Part shown: in pieces, positions 18,051 to 27,783 of the stretch | Layout of the letters: each line of letters starts with the position of its first letter | How positions within the stretch are numbered: the first letter of the stretch is position 1 | Source: GCA-2712985 sp964515905 | Lineage (GTDB): Bacteria > Pseudomonadota > Alphaproteobacteria > UBA7887 | DNA: 64,000 nt | Assembly: GCA_964515905.1 (NCBI GenBank) | Contig: CAZEWK010000097.1 | Span: 33,560 to 97,559, forward strand | Direction: 5' to 3' | The notes under the pieces: model-generated | Databases searched by the model: none | Seen by the model: the letters and a program-made list of their open reading frames with translations, nothing else | What the model was told of the DNA's origin: nothing | Translations under genes and position numbers: made by a program

Positions 18051-19853
18051 TTACCGGCGTCCAAACAGACGTTCAATATCCGAGAGTTTTAGCTCTACAT
18101 ACGTTGGTCGACCATGATTGCATTGGCCGGATCTTGGGGTGGACTCCATTTGGCGCAAAAGCGTATTCATTTCTTCAATATTTAAACGTCGTCCCGCTCT
18201 GATGCTCCCATGGCATGCTATCGTGCTACATACCTCTTCTAGCCTTTCCTTAAGTGGAAGAGATGCCGAAAGTGATTCGATCGCTTCTACAAGATCGTGA
18301 ACAAGGCCGATTGCATCCACCTGGCCAAGTAATGCAGGTGTTTCTCTGACCAATACCGCGCCCTCCCCAAAAGGCTCCAGCATTAAACCTAAATTAGCAA
18401 GTTCTGTCGAACGCTCACATAAACACTGTACACGCTCCGGTGCCATTTCCACGATTTCTGGGATTAAGAGTACTTGCCGGGCCACTCCATTCTCGGCCAG
18501 CGACTGCTTCATCTGTTCGTAAACCAACCGTTCATGGGCTGCATGTTGGTCCACAATAACCAACCCATCAGATGTTTGGGCAAACACATAAGTACCATGT
18601 ACCTGGCCTCGTGCCGCACCAAGCGGGAACCCTACAGGGCTATCACTTTGTGTACTTACATCCTCAGCGCGGGCAAGCGGGGGCGCTTCGGGTGTTCCAC
18701 TTTCACTATGTTTGGCTTGGGACCCCCATAACGTTTGACCACTATTCATCAATTTTGTTGCTGAATTCCGAAAAGTATCTTGTGGCTCTAGCCGCGCCGC
18801 GCCCAATGCCGCATGTGATACTGTTGTCGAAGCACGATGTCCGACCGCGTCAAGTGCATGACGTAGGGCACCAACTATCAGACCACGAACTACACCTGGT
18901 TCCCGAAACCGCACTTCCGCCTTAGTTGGGTGGACATTCACATCAACGGCCGAATGTGCCAACTCAATAAATAAAGCTGCCAAGGGATAACGATCACGAG
19001 CTAATAAATCGCGGTAAGCAGCTCTCAAGGCACCAATTAGTAGTCTATCTCTTACTGGTCGGCCATTAACGAAAATGAATTGGAGGCGAGCATTTCCACG
19101 ATTTAAGGTGGGCAGACCCACAAAACCGCTCAAGCTTATATCATCACGTTGACCTGTAATAGGAATGGCGTTTTCTGCAAAGTCCTTACCCATTATATGG
19201 GAAAGCCGGAGTAGTCTGGTTTCAATTAAATTGCCCTGGCTCGCATCGTAGTGAAGCCGCTGTTTCGCATCACACGATAATGAAAAGGTGATATCCGGTC
19301 GGACCATGGCTAACTGCTTAACTACATCCACCACCGCGGTTGTTTCTGACCGCACAGTCTTCATGAATTTAAGTCTTGCAGGTGTGGAAAAAAACAGATC
19401 AGAAACCTCTACCACCGTACCAACCGAAAGAGCCCCTGGGACGAGTACTCCCTTAGCACCTGCCTCAACAGTCATTTGCCAGGCCTGATCAGATCCTTGT
19501 TTCCGGCTGGTTAAACGCAAACGGCTGACTGCACCGATAGATGGCAGAGCTTCTCCTCTGAAGCCAAGCCAATTTAGTTCGGTAAGATTATCGCCTGGCA
19601 TTTTGGATGTCACATGCCGCTCCACAGACATAGGCAGCTCATCCTTATTCATACCTTCTCCATCATCGGTGACGGAAAGAAAGGTCTTTCCTCCATCCCG
19701 AACAGAGACCTGTATGCGCCTGGAACTGGCGTCTATCGCATTTTCTATTAACTCCTTAATTGCAGCAGAAGGTCGTTCAATCACTTCACCTGCAGCTATC
19801 ATGTTTACGAGATGCTCTGGTAATTGACGTAGTTTGTACTTAGCGCTGCTCAT
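18051..19853 (-). CDS. mutL: DNA mismatch repair protein MutL
   Basis: 600-residue mismatch-repair ATPase. The N-terminal GHKL ATPase has ELIENAIDA, DDGEGMN and WLGFRGEALPSIGAVSRL; the C-terminal dimerisation domain begins about residue 410. The sequence DQHAAHERLVYE fits the DQHA(X)2E(X)4E endonuclease motif, and CNHGRPTYVE near the end resembles the CPHGRP zinc-site motif. I therefore infer this MutL nicks DNA itself, as in bacteria without MutH. It overlaps the pgi stop by one base and is the last gene of the ribF-ileS-lspA-bamF-pgi run. Confidence 0.95.
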   Translation of the reverse strand: MSSAKYKLRQLPEHLVNMIAAGEVIERPSAAIKELIENAIDASSRRIQVSVRDGGKTFLSVTDDGEGMNKDELPMSVERHVTSKMPGDNLTELNWLGFRGEALPSIGAVSRLRLTSRKQGSDQAWQMTVEAGAKGVLVPGALSVGTVVEVSDLFFSTPARLKFMKTVRSETTAVVDVVKQLAMVRPDITFSLSCDAKQRLHYDASQGNLIETRLLRLSHIMGKDFAENAIPITGQRDDISLSGFVGLPTLNRGNARLQFIFVNGRPVRDRLLIGALRAAYRDLLARDRYPLAALFIELAHSAVDVNVHPTKAEVRFREPGVVRGLIVGALRHALDAVGHRASTTVSHAALGAARLEPQDTFRNSATKLMNSGQTLWGSQAKHSESGTPEAPPLARAEDVSTQSDSPVGFPLGAARGQVHGTYVFAQTSDGLVIVDQHAAHERLVYEQMKQSLAENGVARQVLLIPEIVEMAPERVQCLCERSTELANLGLMLEPFGEGAVLVRETPALLGQVDAIGLVHDLVEAIESLSASLPLKERLEEVCSTIACHGSIRAGRRLNIEEMNTLLRQMESTPRSGQCNHGRPTYVELKLSDIERLFGRR

Positions 19854-21157
19854 TACAGATTTACCAAATATTGCAGGGCCATTTTTTTTCCTTGCTCAAC
19901 AGCTGGTTGGCTGTATGCGTTAACACCATAAAGATCCGCAGCAACAATGGTTTCCAACATGAAATGCATGAACAGCGACCCTAATACCTCCTCTGTTACG
20001 CCGCTTAGATGAAATCGGCGAACCGGATGGCCTTCTTCTAACAAGGAGCATGCCGTAGCCTGATATTCGGCTGCGATCAAATCACCGACGGTATGCCCGT
20101 TTAGATCACGTAAAATTGCTTCATTTGAGGAACCCGCATCTATTTGCCTCCCCTTACCCAAGGTATCCGATGCAATAAGTGTAAACATCTTGTCTGCTGG
20201 ACCATCCAGATAAAGCTGTAACTGACTATGCTGATCTACTGTGCCAATAGCGTCTATAGGCGTGATGCCAAGTCCGTTCTTTCCAAGTGATTCTGCTGCT
20301 AATTGCCTATACCAAAGTGCAAAACTCCTCAACCGGTCACTGTATGGCATCATTACGTTGGCGGTAATTCCACATCTCTTGTTCAAAGCTACTGTGACAG
20401 CAGCACCTCGGACCACTTCAGAATCTCTAGGATGCTTTGAACTGACAGTCGATTTAAGAACCGTCTGCGCCCCTTCCAAAATTGCCTCACAGTCGAGCCC
20501 AGCAATCATAGCCGGCAATTGCCCCACTATCGATAAAACAGAAAAACGACCCCCAACTCTTGGGTCGTGGTCAAGCACGTTCATGGACAAATCAATTGCA
20601 TGGCTTCTTAACGGATTGTCACCGGGATCCGTTATAACAATAAAATGTTCACTCAACTGGACTTTCGTTGGCAAACTGGAAAGCGCCGATAAACAGGCCA
20701 GGAACTGAGCAATCGTAGATGCCGTTCGTCCTGACTTGCTCACCACAATAAATACTGTTTTGACCAACTCTAGATGCTCTAATAACTCATCAAGGCTAAA
20801 TGGATCTATATTTTCAAAAAAATAAATTTTAGGGTGTGCATACCCGACCCCTAAATTGTTTTTTAAAGAAACGAGAGCCTTTCCACCAAGACTGGAGCCT
20901 CCTGCACCTAGTATCACTACATGATTAGCTTTAGACCGAACTTCGTCCGCCAATACTCGGATACTCTTTAAAAACGACTTAGGAGAAGAGTTGCGTAGCA
21001 CTGGCAACTCTGATTTATCATATGCCTGCCGCAGCCTCTCAAATGCTACGACACTGTCGTCTAGTTCTTTATCAAACTGATTTTCAGACAACCTTCGCGA
21101 TTCTTTTTCAGATGCCAGACAGCCGCTAATATCTTGCTCGTAAATCACCGAATACAA
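19853..21157 (-). CDS. pgi: Glucose-6-phosphate isomerase
   Basis: 434-residue Pgi interconverting glucose 6-phosphate and fructose 6-phosphate. The phosphate-binding regions ILGAGGSSLGGKAL and VSKSGRTASTIAQ are present, as is the C-terminal PGI signature GVNAYSQPAVEQGKK with the lysine. It is about 100 residues shorter than the E. coli enzyme, matching a compact form found in alphaproteobacteria. Usually mutL and the bamF-lspA pair are separated by M16 peptidase genes; here pgi occupies that place. Confidence 0.88.
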   Translation of the reverse strand: MYSVIYEQDISGCLASEKESRRLSENQFDKELDDSVVAFERLRQAYDKSELPVLRNSSPKSFLKSIRVLADEVRSKANHVVILGAGGSSLGGKALVSLKNNLGVGYAHPKIYFFENIDPFSLDELLEHLELVKTVFIVVSKSGRTASTIAQFLACLSALSSLPTKVQLSEHFIVITDPGDNPLRSHAIDLSMNVLDHDPRVGGRFSVLSIVGQLPAMIAGLDCEAILEGAQTVLKSTVSSKHPRDSEVVRGAAVTVALNKRCGITANVMMPYSDRLRSFALWYRQLAAESLGKNGLGITPIDAIGTVDQHSQLQLYLDGPADKMFTLIASDTLGKGRQIDAGSSNEAILRDLNGHTVGDLIAAEYQATACSLLEEGHPVRRFHLSGVTEEVLGSLFMHFMLETIVAADLYGVNAYSQPAVEQGKKMALQYLVNL

Positions 21158-21220
21158 CCCTTATATCCTGCCAAAACGTAAAACATCCTAAAACAAACAG
21201 GCTAAAAAAAACAAAGACCG

Positions 21221-21772
21221 CTAAGGTTGTTGTTTCCTTCTGATGGTTGGTGACTCCCCAAAAGTAACTGGGAGCCCCGCAGCAGCATTTCGGCGAAGTC
21301 TCTCTGCCTCCGCAATTGGATCCACTATCAGTGAGGTGCCATCATCATTTTTCCAAAACATTATTTCTTCTACGAACGCTTTGTCTTCAACAACTAGTTC
21401 TCCATTTTCTCTATCTATTTTTTGTCGAATGCGCGGATCACTATCAATTGCACCGGCACCAGATAAAAGTGCCTTTTCCCCGTTGGACCTAGCCTCACTA
21501 GTTGACCTCTCATCACCTAACAAAATTCGCTCTGCTTGACGGCGCAAATTATCATATTGCTGTCTTGCCTCTCCCGGAGTAGGCGGCCGTAATTCAAAAT
21601 TCGGTGGTAGAGACAAGGGCGCACGCTGGACAACTAGATATTCATCCGGGCTATTTTTCCCCATCCCAAGTGTATCTCGCGCATCCTGAAGACTGCAGGC
21701 GGCGAACAAACACGATGCTAAGGCTATTAAACTGCCAGTGCCGAGATCTTTAAGTACTTTACCGCGGATCAT
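21221..21772 (-). CDS. DUF3035 lipoprotein (BamF-like)
   Basis: 183-residue predicted outer-membrane lipoprotein. The signal sequence ends in a lipobox (CLFAAC, Cys at about residue 26). The conserved block PDEYLVVQRAPLSLPPNFELRPPTPGE identifies the DUF3035 family, which has been named BamF, an alphaproteobacterial accessory of the beta-barrel assembly machine. The C-terminal half is charged and probably disordered. Its start overlaps the lspA stop by 14 bases, fittingly placing a lipoprotein beside its signal peptidase. Confidence 0.85.
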   Translation of the reverse strand: MIRGKVLKDLGTGSLIALASCLFAACSLQDARDTLGMGKNSPDEYLVVQRAPLSLPPNFELRPPTPGEARQQYDNLRRQAERILLGDERSTSEARSNGEKALLSGAGAIDSDPRIRQKIDRENGELVVEDKAFVEEIMFWKNDDGTSLIVDPIAEAERLRRNAAAGLPVTFGESPTIRRKQQP

Positions 21773-22247
21773 TTGGCTTCAATTTACTGGTTACTCGTCT
21801 TCCCAGCAATGACGCCAAGAAAAATATACCAACTCCAATCATGATTGCACTATCAGCAACGTTAAACGCTGGCCAGTGCCAGGCCATTGCGTGAAAATCC
21901 AAAAAGTCTACGACACCACCGCGAATCACCCTGTCCACCACATTTCCGATCGCACCCCCTATAATCATACCGAGTGCAACACAAAGATTTTTCTCTTTCG
22001 CGCGGTAAAGCCAACAACTTAGTAAAATAATTACCGCTACAGTGAAAATAGTCAAAATCCATCTTGTGAGGGCATCTCCACTAGCAAAAATTCCAAAACT
22101 AATCCCGGTATTTAGGACAAAAACGATATTAAAAAAGGATGTAACGGTAATTATCTCATATACTCCCAAATTACTGACAACGATAACTTTGCTGCTTTGA
22201 TCAAGAAGAAATACCAGACCCGCTATAAGAATACCTAACCGATACAT
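21759..22247 (-). CDS. lspA: Lipoprotein signal peptidase
   Basis: 162-residue inner-membrane aspartic peptidase that cleaves the signal peptide of diacylglyceryl-prolipoproteins after Lgt action. Four transmembrane helices are evident. The catalytic aspartates are in GNVVDRVIRGGVVDFLDFH and in FNVADSAI. Starts 17 bases past the ileS stop and overlaps the bamF start, an order standard in alphaproteobacteria. Confidence 0.95.
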   Translation of the reverse strand: MYRLGILIAGLVFLLDQSSKVIVVSNLGVYEIITVTSFFNIVFVLNTGISFGIFASGDALTRWILTIFTVAVIILLSCWLYRAKEKNLCVALGMIIGGAIGNVVDRVIRGGVVDFLDFHAMAWHWPAFNVADSAIMIGVGIFFLASLLGRRVTSKLKPNDPR

Positions 22248-22264
22248 GGTTTAAATATACAATT

Positions 22265-25072
22265 TCACTGAGCCACTGCCAAAACACATCGTTCACATAG
22301 ATCCTGATTATTTGTGTCTACGCCGACGCTTGGCAAGTACTGCCAACAACGAACGCATCGGCTGCCTTCTGGCTCTATTACCACGGCACCTACACCTTTT
22401 ACATCGCTAAGCATAAATGCCTCCGCAGGTGGATTTTTATGTAAAGAGGATACCTCAGAGGCAATCGACAGTTCTGCTAAATTAATTGTTTTCACTAATT
22501 GAGCATCGGATTCATCAGCGAGGTATACAATAACCGAGGCTTCCAAACTGGAACCAATCCTTTTTTCTGCTCTCTCCACTTCAAGTGCACCAGTTACGAC
22601 GCGCCGCAAATCACGAATTCTTTCCCATTTTTGAGCCACTTCCGGCTGACACCAAGTTTCCGGTATGGTTGGGAAAAGCCTGAGATGTACACTGCCATCA
22701 CCCGAGGGATAACGAGAAAGCCAGGCTTCTTCAGCAGTGAAAGGAAGGGCGGGCGCTAGCCAAGCTGTAAGGATCTCAAATAAATGATTAAGTACCGATC
22801 GTGCAGCACGCCGACGGACGCTGTGGATTGAGTCACAATACAGAGCATCCTTACGAACATCGAAATAGAAAGCTGACAAATCTGTAGAACAGAAGTTGTG
22901 GAGAGCACTGTAAAATGTGTGGAAGGTATAATCTCTAATGGATTTTTCTAATATTCGATTAAGTTCGCTCAAACGATGCAAAATCCATTGCTCTAGCTCT
23001 GGCATTTCTGTTGCAGAAACCTGTTCCTGTTCAGAAAAGTTGTTCAGATTTCCTAGCAGATAACGCAAAGTATTTCGAAGACGTCTGTAACTATCGACTA
23101 ATCCTTTTACTATCTCTTTCCCTATTCTCATGTCCTCGGTATAATCGGTAGTCGCAACCCAAAGACGCAAAATGTCTGCTCCATTCTGGTCGATGATACT
23201 TTGGGGCGCGACTACATTGCCGAGGGACTTTGACATTTTTCTGCCCTTACCATCCATTACAAACCCGTGCGTCAAAACTTCGTTATAAGGCGCGCGACCT
23301 CGCGTCCCACAGGATTCAAGAAGAGAAGAATGAAACCAGCCACGGTGTTGATCCGATCCTTCCAAGTATAAATCGGCAGGCCACGCCTGCGTCTCATCTG
23401 ACTCAAGGACAAAACTATGTGTTGATCCTGAGTCGAACCAGACATCCAGTATGTCATGTACCTGGTCATAGTCTGATACCTTCAAATCTGGGCCGAGAAA
23501 ACGCTCTGGGGACTCAGTAAACCAAACATCTGCGCCAGATTCTTCAACGGCCTCCGCAACACGTTCAATAACAGCAGGGTCACGAAGGGGTTGGCCCGTT
23601 TCTTTATGCACAAACACAGCGATAGGAACACCCCAAGCTCGCTGCCTTGAAACACACCAGTCTGGTCTGTTCTCTACCATCGATCTAATTCTATTTTGAC
23701 CCGCCGAGGGAACCCATCTCGTCTCGTCAATCGAACGTAGGGCAACATCTCTGAGACCTGAAGCATCCATTTCTATAAACCATTGAGGTGTATTACGAAA
23801 AATCACAGGTTTTTTTGATCGCCAAGAATGCGGGTAAGAATGAATATAATTCTCCGTAGCCACCAATGCATGACACAAGGTTAACTGCCTAATTATTTCA
23901 GGATTAACCTTATAGACGTGTTGACCAGCAAACAGAGGGATGTCAGGTAGAAATAATCCCGAGTCGTCAACTGTGTCAGGGACCTCCATTCCATGTTTTT
24001 GACCCAACTCAAAGTCATCCGCCCCGTGGCCAGGCGCGATATGGACAAATCCAGTCCCCTGGTCCGTTGAGACAAAATCAGCCTCATATAATGGTACTTT
24101 TAGCGCATACCCTTCGTCAAAAAGTGGATGCCGAGCGATGGTTCCGGCAAGATCAATTCCTTTTATTTCCTTAACTTTTGACCACCGTTTGATTAACGCC
24201 CTCTCGAAGACAGTTGTGGCAAGCGCTTCCGCTATCACTACTTTTTCGCCCTCCTGCATCAGAGAGTTTGTTGCTACCTCATCTATCTGATAGACCGCGT
24301 ACTCAATGCCCGAACCAAAAGCGATAGCTCTGTTTCCGGGAATAGTCCAAGGTGTCGTTGTCCAAATAACCACGGAGGCGCCCGTCAAATCATGATCGGG
24401 ACCACTATCAACACGAAACCGAGCATAAATTGCGGTGGAGGTAATATCTTTATACTCCACTTCAGCCTCCGCGAGTGCTGTTTGCTCGACTGGTGACCAC
24501 ATTACGGGCTTTGCTCCCTTGTACAAAGCTCCACTTAACAAAAATTTTCCTAACTCCCGTACAATCTGTGCTTCGGCGTGGAAACTCATTGTAAGATATG
24601 GACGGTCCCACGCCCCCAGCACTGCGAGTCGCTTAAAATCCGCCATCTGATTGTCAATCCAGTGGTCTGCATATGCTCTACATTCAGCTCGAAACTGACT
24701 CACAGGAACATCTTCTTTTGAGCGACCCTTTTTGCGGTACTCTTGTTCAATCTGCCACTCTATTGGAAGACCATGGCAGTCCCAACCGGGTATATAATGG
24801 GCATCAAAACCCATCATTTGGCGACTGCGATTAATCATATCTTTGAGTATTTTGTTCATCGCTGTGCCAATATGGATAGGACCGTTAGCGTAGGGGGGGC
24901 CATCATGAAGGATGAATTTTTTCTGTCCTCGCGCACCCTTTCTCAAGCGGCTCCACAACCCAATGGTTTCCCACCGAGCCAGCATTTCAGGCTCACGGTC
25001 TGGAAGACCTGCTTTCATTGGAAAATTGGTTTGTGGCAAATGTAACGTCGATTTGTAATCTGTATCAGTCAT
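22265..25072 (-). CDS. ileS: Isoleucyl-tRNA synthetase
   Basis: 935-residue class I aminoacyl-tRNA synthetase that charges tRNA-Ile. The HIGH-type signature is PPYANGPIHIGTAMNK and the KMSKS loop is GRKMSKSLGN. The CP1 editing domain lies in between (TTTPWTIPGNRAIAF). The C-terminal zinc site is intact with four cysteines in CVRCWQYLPSVG and LCERCVLAV. Length and architecture are normal for proteobacteria. Lies between ribF and lspA on the same strand. Confidence 0.98.
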   Translation of the reverse strand: MTDTDYKSTLHLPQTNFPMKAGLPDREPEMLARWETIGLWSRLRKGARGQKKFILHDGPPYANGPIHIGTAMNKILKDMINRSRQMMGFDAHYIPGWDCHGLPIEWQIEQEYRKKGRSKEDVPVSQFRAECRAYADHWIDNQMADFKRLAVLGAWDRPYLTMSFHAEAQIVRELGKFLLSGALYKGAKPVMWSPVEQTALAEAEVEYKDITSTAIYARFRVDSGPDHDLTGASVVIWTTTPWTIPGNRAIAFGSGIEYAVYQIDEVATNSLMQEGEKVVIAEALATTVFERALIKRWSKVKEIKGIDLAGTIARHPLFDEGYALKVPLYEADFVSTDQGTGFVHIAPGHGADDFELGQKHGMEVPDTVDDSGLFLPDIPLFAGQHVYKVNPEIIRQLTLCHALVATENYIHSYPHSWRSKKPVIFRNTPQWFIEMDASGLRDVALRSIDETRWVPSAGQNRIRSMVENRPDWCVSRQRAWGVPIAVFVHKETGQPLRDPAVIERVAEAVEESGADVWFTESPERFLGPDLKVSDYDQVHDILDVWFDSGSTHSFVLESDETQAWPADLYLEGSDQHRGWFHSSLLESCGTRGRAPYNEVLTHGFVMDGKGRKMSKSLGNVVAPQSIIDQNGADILRLWVATTDYTEDMRIGKEIVKGLVDSYRRLRNTLRYLLGNLNNFSEQEQVSATEMPELEQWILHRLSELNRILEKSIRDYTFHTFYSALHNFCSTDLSAFYFDVRKDALYCDSIHSVRRRAARSVLNHLFEILTAWLAPALPFTAEEAWLSRYPSGDGSVHLRLFPTIPETWCQPEVAQKWERIRDLRRVVTGALEVERAEKRIGSSLEASVIVYLADESDAQLVKTINLAELSIASEVSSLHKNPPAEAFMLSDVKGVGAVVIEPEGSRCVRCWQYLPSVGVDTNNQDLCERCVLAVAQ

Positions 25073-25123
25073 AGTTTTCTTTAAGGTAGGGTGGTAACGC
25101 TATTCTTAAAAGGAACACCCCTA

Positions 25124-26101
25124 TTATTGATTAAAAGGCGTATGGCCCACATCGATAGGTGGTTTCGAACCTGCCAACATGAATTGAGCGACTTCAGAAT
25201 CTTCGTCCATTTGTTTGATCAATGCGTTTACATCTTTAAATCGCTTTTCAGAACGAATCCAGCTAAAGAACGCAACCCGCAGATAATGCCCATAGAGATC
25301 TCCCTCATAGCCAAATAAATGCACCTCCAAAATCGGCGTTTGGATTTCAAACATTGGCCTTATACCCACATTGGCTACTGCTGGATACCATTCCGTTCCA
25401 TTTTTTGTTACTACGCCACACCAAACAGCATAAATTCCATACGCTGGGACAACGTGATTCCCAAACTTGATGTTAGCTGTTGGAAACCCAAGTTCTCGTC
25501 CTCGCTTATCACCATGCGTCACTCGAGACTCAATCTCCCACATGTGGCCAAGAATTGCAGCCGCCAAACGCACTTCTCCGTTTTGAAGGTAACCTCGTAC
25601 TCTGGTAGAGGAATAAATTTCATCTGCATTACCAATTGCCGAAACTTCCGTCACATCAAACCCGTGTTTTTGCCCCGCCTCTACAAGATATGCGCCGTCT
25701 CCCGACCGGCCTTGCCCAAATCGATAATCGTGACCCACTATTACGTGACCAACTTTCAAACCATCCACTAGAACATCTTGCACAAAGGCTTCCGCACTTT
25801 TCTGACTGAAGGTAGACGAAAACGGAAGCATGTAAAGCAGTTGAACACCACATTCTTTCAACCTTCGAACTTTTGTCCTGAAAGGAGCCAGGCGCGGAGG
25901 TGCAGCCTCCGGCCTAAGCACCATTATTGGATGAGGCTCAAAAGTAAGAACGCCAAGCGGAAGTCCGCATGCTTGTCCTATCTCAGCTGCCCGGCCGATA
26001 ACTCCTCGGTGCCCCAAATGTACACCATCAAAATTTCCAATCGCTACCACAGCACCCCTTAAAGCGGCTGGGAGCGCGCTGTATCGTCTTATAATTTGCA
26101 T
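25124..26101 (-). CDS. ribF: Bifunctional riboflavin kinase/FAD synthetase
   Basis: 325-residue RibF. The N-terminal FAD synthetase (nucleotidyltransferase) domain has GNFDGVHLGHRGVIG, and the C-terminal riboflavin kinase domain (from about residue 190) has THGDKRGRELGFPTANI. It makes FMN and then FAD from riboflavin. I chose the ATG at 26101; the codon before it is TTG. Precedes ileS as in many proteobacteria. A 113-base gap separates it from the upstream di-haem cytochrome gene, so it may have its own promoter. Confidence 0.95.
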   Translation of the reverse strand: MQIIRRYSALPAALRGAVVAIGNFDGVHLGHRGVIGRAAEIGQACGLPLGVLTFEPHPIMVLRPEAAPPRLAPFRTKVRRLKECGVQLLYMLPFSSTFSQKSAEAFVQDVLVDGLKVGHVIVGHDYRFGQGRSGDGAYLVEAGQKHGFDVTEVSAIGNADEIYSSTRVRGYLQNGEVRLAAAILGHMWEIESRVTHGDKRGRELGFPTANIKFGNHVVPAYGIYAVWCGVVTKNGTEWYPAVANVGIRPMFEIQTPILEVHLFGYEGDLYGHYLRVAFFSWIRSEKRFKDVNALIKQMDEDSEVAQFMLAGSKPPIDVGHTPFNQ

Positions 26102-26214
26102 CAATGTTGGCTTTATTTATGTCCAAAATGAACTGTAATATGGATTCAATAAACTGTTACAAAGTGGTTCGTGAAACTTCTATCAGCTTTATTTAAAGCA
26201 AAACTGGTCAATTG

Positions 26215-27783
26215 TCATAACGACCTCAAGAAAGCAATCAAAGCATCTCGATCCCCTTCGATCATAGCCCGGACTTTTTCACGAGAGTTCCTTGCTTCAC
26301 CATCGTGCCAAAGGATGGCTTCCATGAGGCCTCTCGCCCGGCCATCGTGCAAAAAGAATCTATGCAAATTTACCCGATGCACCAATCCGATTCCCCAAAG
26401 TGGGGGTGTCCGCCACTCACTACCGGAGGCACCAAAGTCAGGTCGACCATCTGCCAGTCCCCGACCCATGTCGTGGACTAATAGGTCTGTATACGGATAA
26501 ATATTTTGATTAGCCAACTCGGGGAGTGACGCCAAACTCCCAGTTCGGACGTTAGGTGTATGGCAGAGATCACAACCTGCATAGGCGAATAAGGCCTCTC
26601 CACGACGTACCCTAGGGTCATCAATATCCCTGCGTGCAGGCACTGCTAGTGATCGCGCATACAAAACTAAACGTTCTAGTCTAGAGTCATCAAGCTCTGG
26701 AGTTCCACCAGCCGGTGCCAAAGCACACTCCTTTTGAGCCAATGGACAGTTTTGAGCAGGGAAAACAGAGGTTGTTATCCCTATATCACCCACAGCTGCG
26801 CTAGCAACCTGTTGTCGCAAACCCGCCACATTTGCCTTCCAACCAAATCTGCCAATAGCAGTTCTCTTGTTTATCGAATCCCAGACGTAATTAACCCGCC
26901 CCGATATCCCATTACCATCTATATCATTTGGGTCGGCTGCCGCCTCAATTGTAGTGGCATCAATCGCCTCCAACAAACCCAAACCATGAGTGGCTGGCGC
27001 CACACGAGGCGAGTACAAAATTTCATGACCCAGTGGACCGTGGCTCAGTTCTCCAAACTCGTATATTGGTTGCCTTAGCGAATACTTTTTGCCATCAGTA
27101 AATGAGCCTTCCAGTTCTCGGTAACGGATCGTTGCTTTCCCCTCTCTAGGAACACCTAGAATCGCCTTATCTTGCAACTGAGAACCATAAATTGGGTGTG
27201 GCAGCGGGCCCCCATCCGCGTTAACCCCGGGTATACTTAAACGAACCACCATGGCTTTCATTGGCTCTTCTGCATTTTTTGGCGGCCGGCCCCGCCCATC
27301 TTTGAGATGACAGCCAGAACACGACACCCGGTTAAACGTTGGCCCCAAACCGTCCATCCCCTCCACCGACGCAGGAGCTGTAACCCAGTTGCGTCGGAAG
27401 AGATGCCGACCAAAAGCAAACGCACGGAGATGTTTTGGGTCAAGGTTCGCAAGGGGTGCCGAAAAGGCCTCGCGATTGTCCAAATAGGTTGTAGTGGTGC
27501 CGCCAGAAAGTGCGGTTGGTTTAAACGTCTCTATTGGAATAGGGTCTGCTAAATTATGCCAAACCCATCTATTCCAATCCATCGCATAGGGCATCCCTTT
27601 TCCCGGGACATACTCGTCTTCCGGGCTCATAGGCAGGACCGGCACGTCAGACTGTTTACGGCGAATCTCATCGCCAAAGACCGAAGGTATGTTATTTGCG
27701 ACTATAAGGATGACACAGAACGTGGCAGCACTTAATAGCCGACAGACTGTTTTAAGTTTTTTATAACTAAAATTACTTTTCAG
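26215..27783 (-). CDS. Di-haem oxidoreductase / thiol oxidoreductase (DUF1111), c-type cytochrome
   Basis: Periplasmic di-haem protein of the family paired with imelysins. Two CxxCH haem sites are visible, VSCSGCHLKDGRG and CDLCHTPNV, and the C-terminal HDGRARGLMEAILWHDGEA stretch is typical. The first conventional start is a GTG at 27645, but it would leave no export signal although haem attachment requires export. Upstream in frame is a clear signal peptide (CRLLSAATFCVILIVANN) reaching back to a CTG at 27783 that overlaps the imelysin TGA as CTGA. I therefore extend to 27783 (522 residues), start codon tentative. Likely works with the imelysin in iron or copper handling. Confidence 0.85.
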   Translation of the reverse strand: MKSNFSYKKLKTVCRLLSAATFCVILIVANNIPSVFGDEIRRKQSDVPVLPMSPEDEYVPGKGMPYAMDWNRWVWHNLADPIPIETFKPTALSGGTTTTYLDNREAFSAPLANLDPKHLRAFAFGRHLFRRNWVTAPASVEGMDGLGPTFNRVSCSGCHLKDGRGRPPKNAEEPMKAMVVRLSIPGVNADGGPLPHPIYGSQLQDKAILGVPREGKATIRYRELEGSFTDGKKYSLRQPIYEFGELSHGPLGHEILYSPRVAPATHGLGLLEAIDATTIEAAADPNDIDGNGISGRVNYVWDSINKRTAIGRFGWKANVAGLRQQVASAAVGDIGITTSVFPAQNCPLAQKECALAPAGGTPELDDSRLERLVLYARSLAVPARRDIDDPRVRRGEALFAYAGCDLCHTPNVRTGSLASLPELANQNIYPYTDLLVHDMGRGLADGRPDFGASGSEWRTPPLWGIGLVHRVNLHRFFLHDGRARGLMEAILWHDGEARNSREKVRAMIEGDRDALIAFLRSL

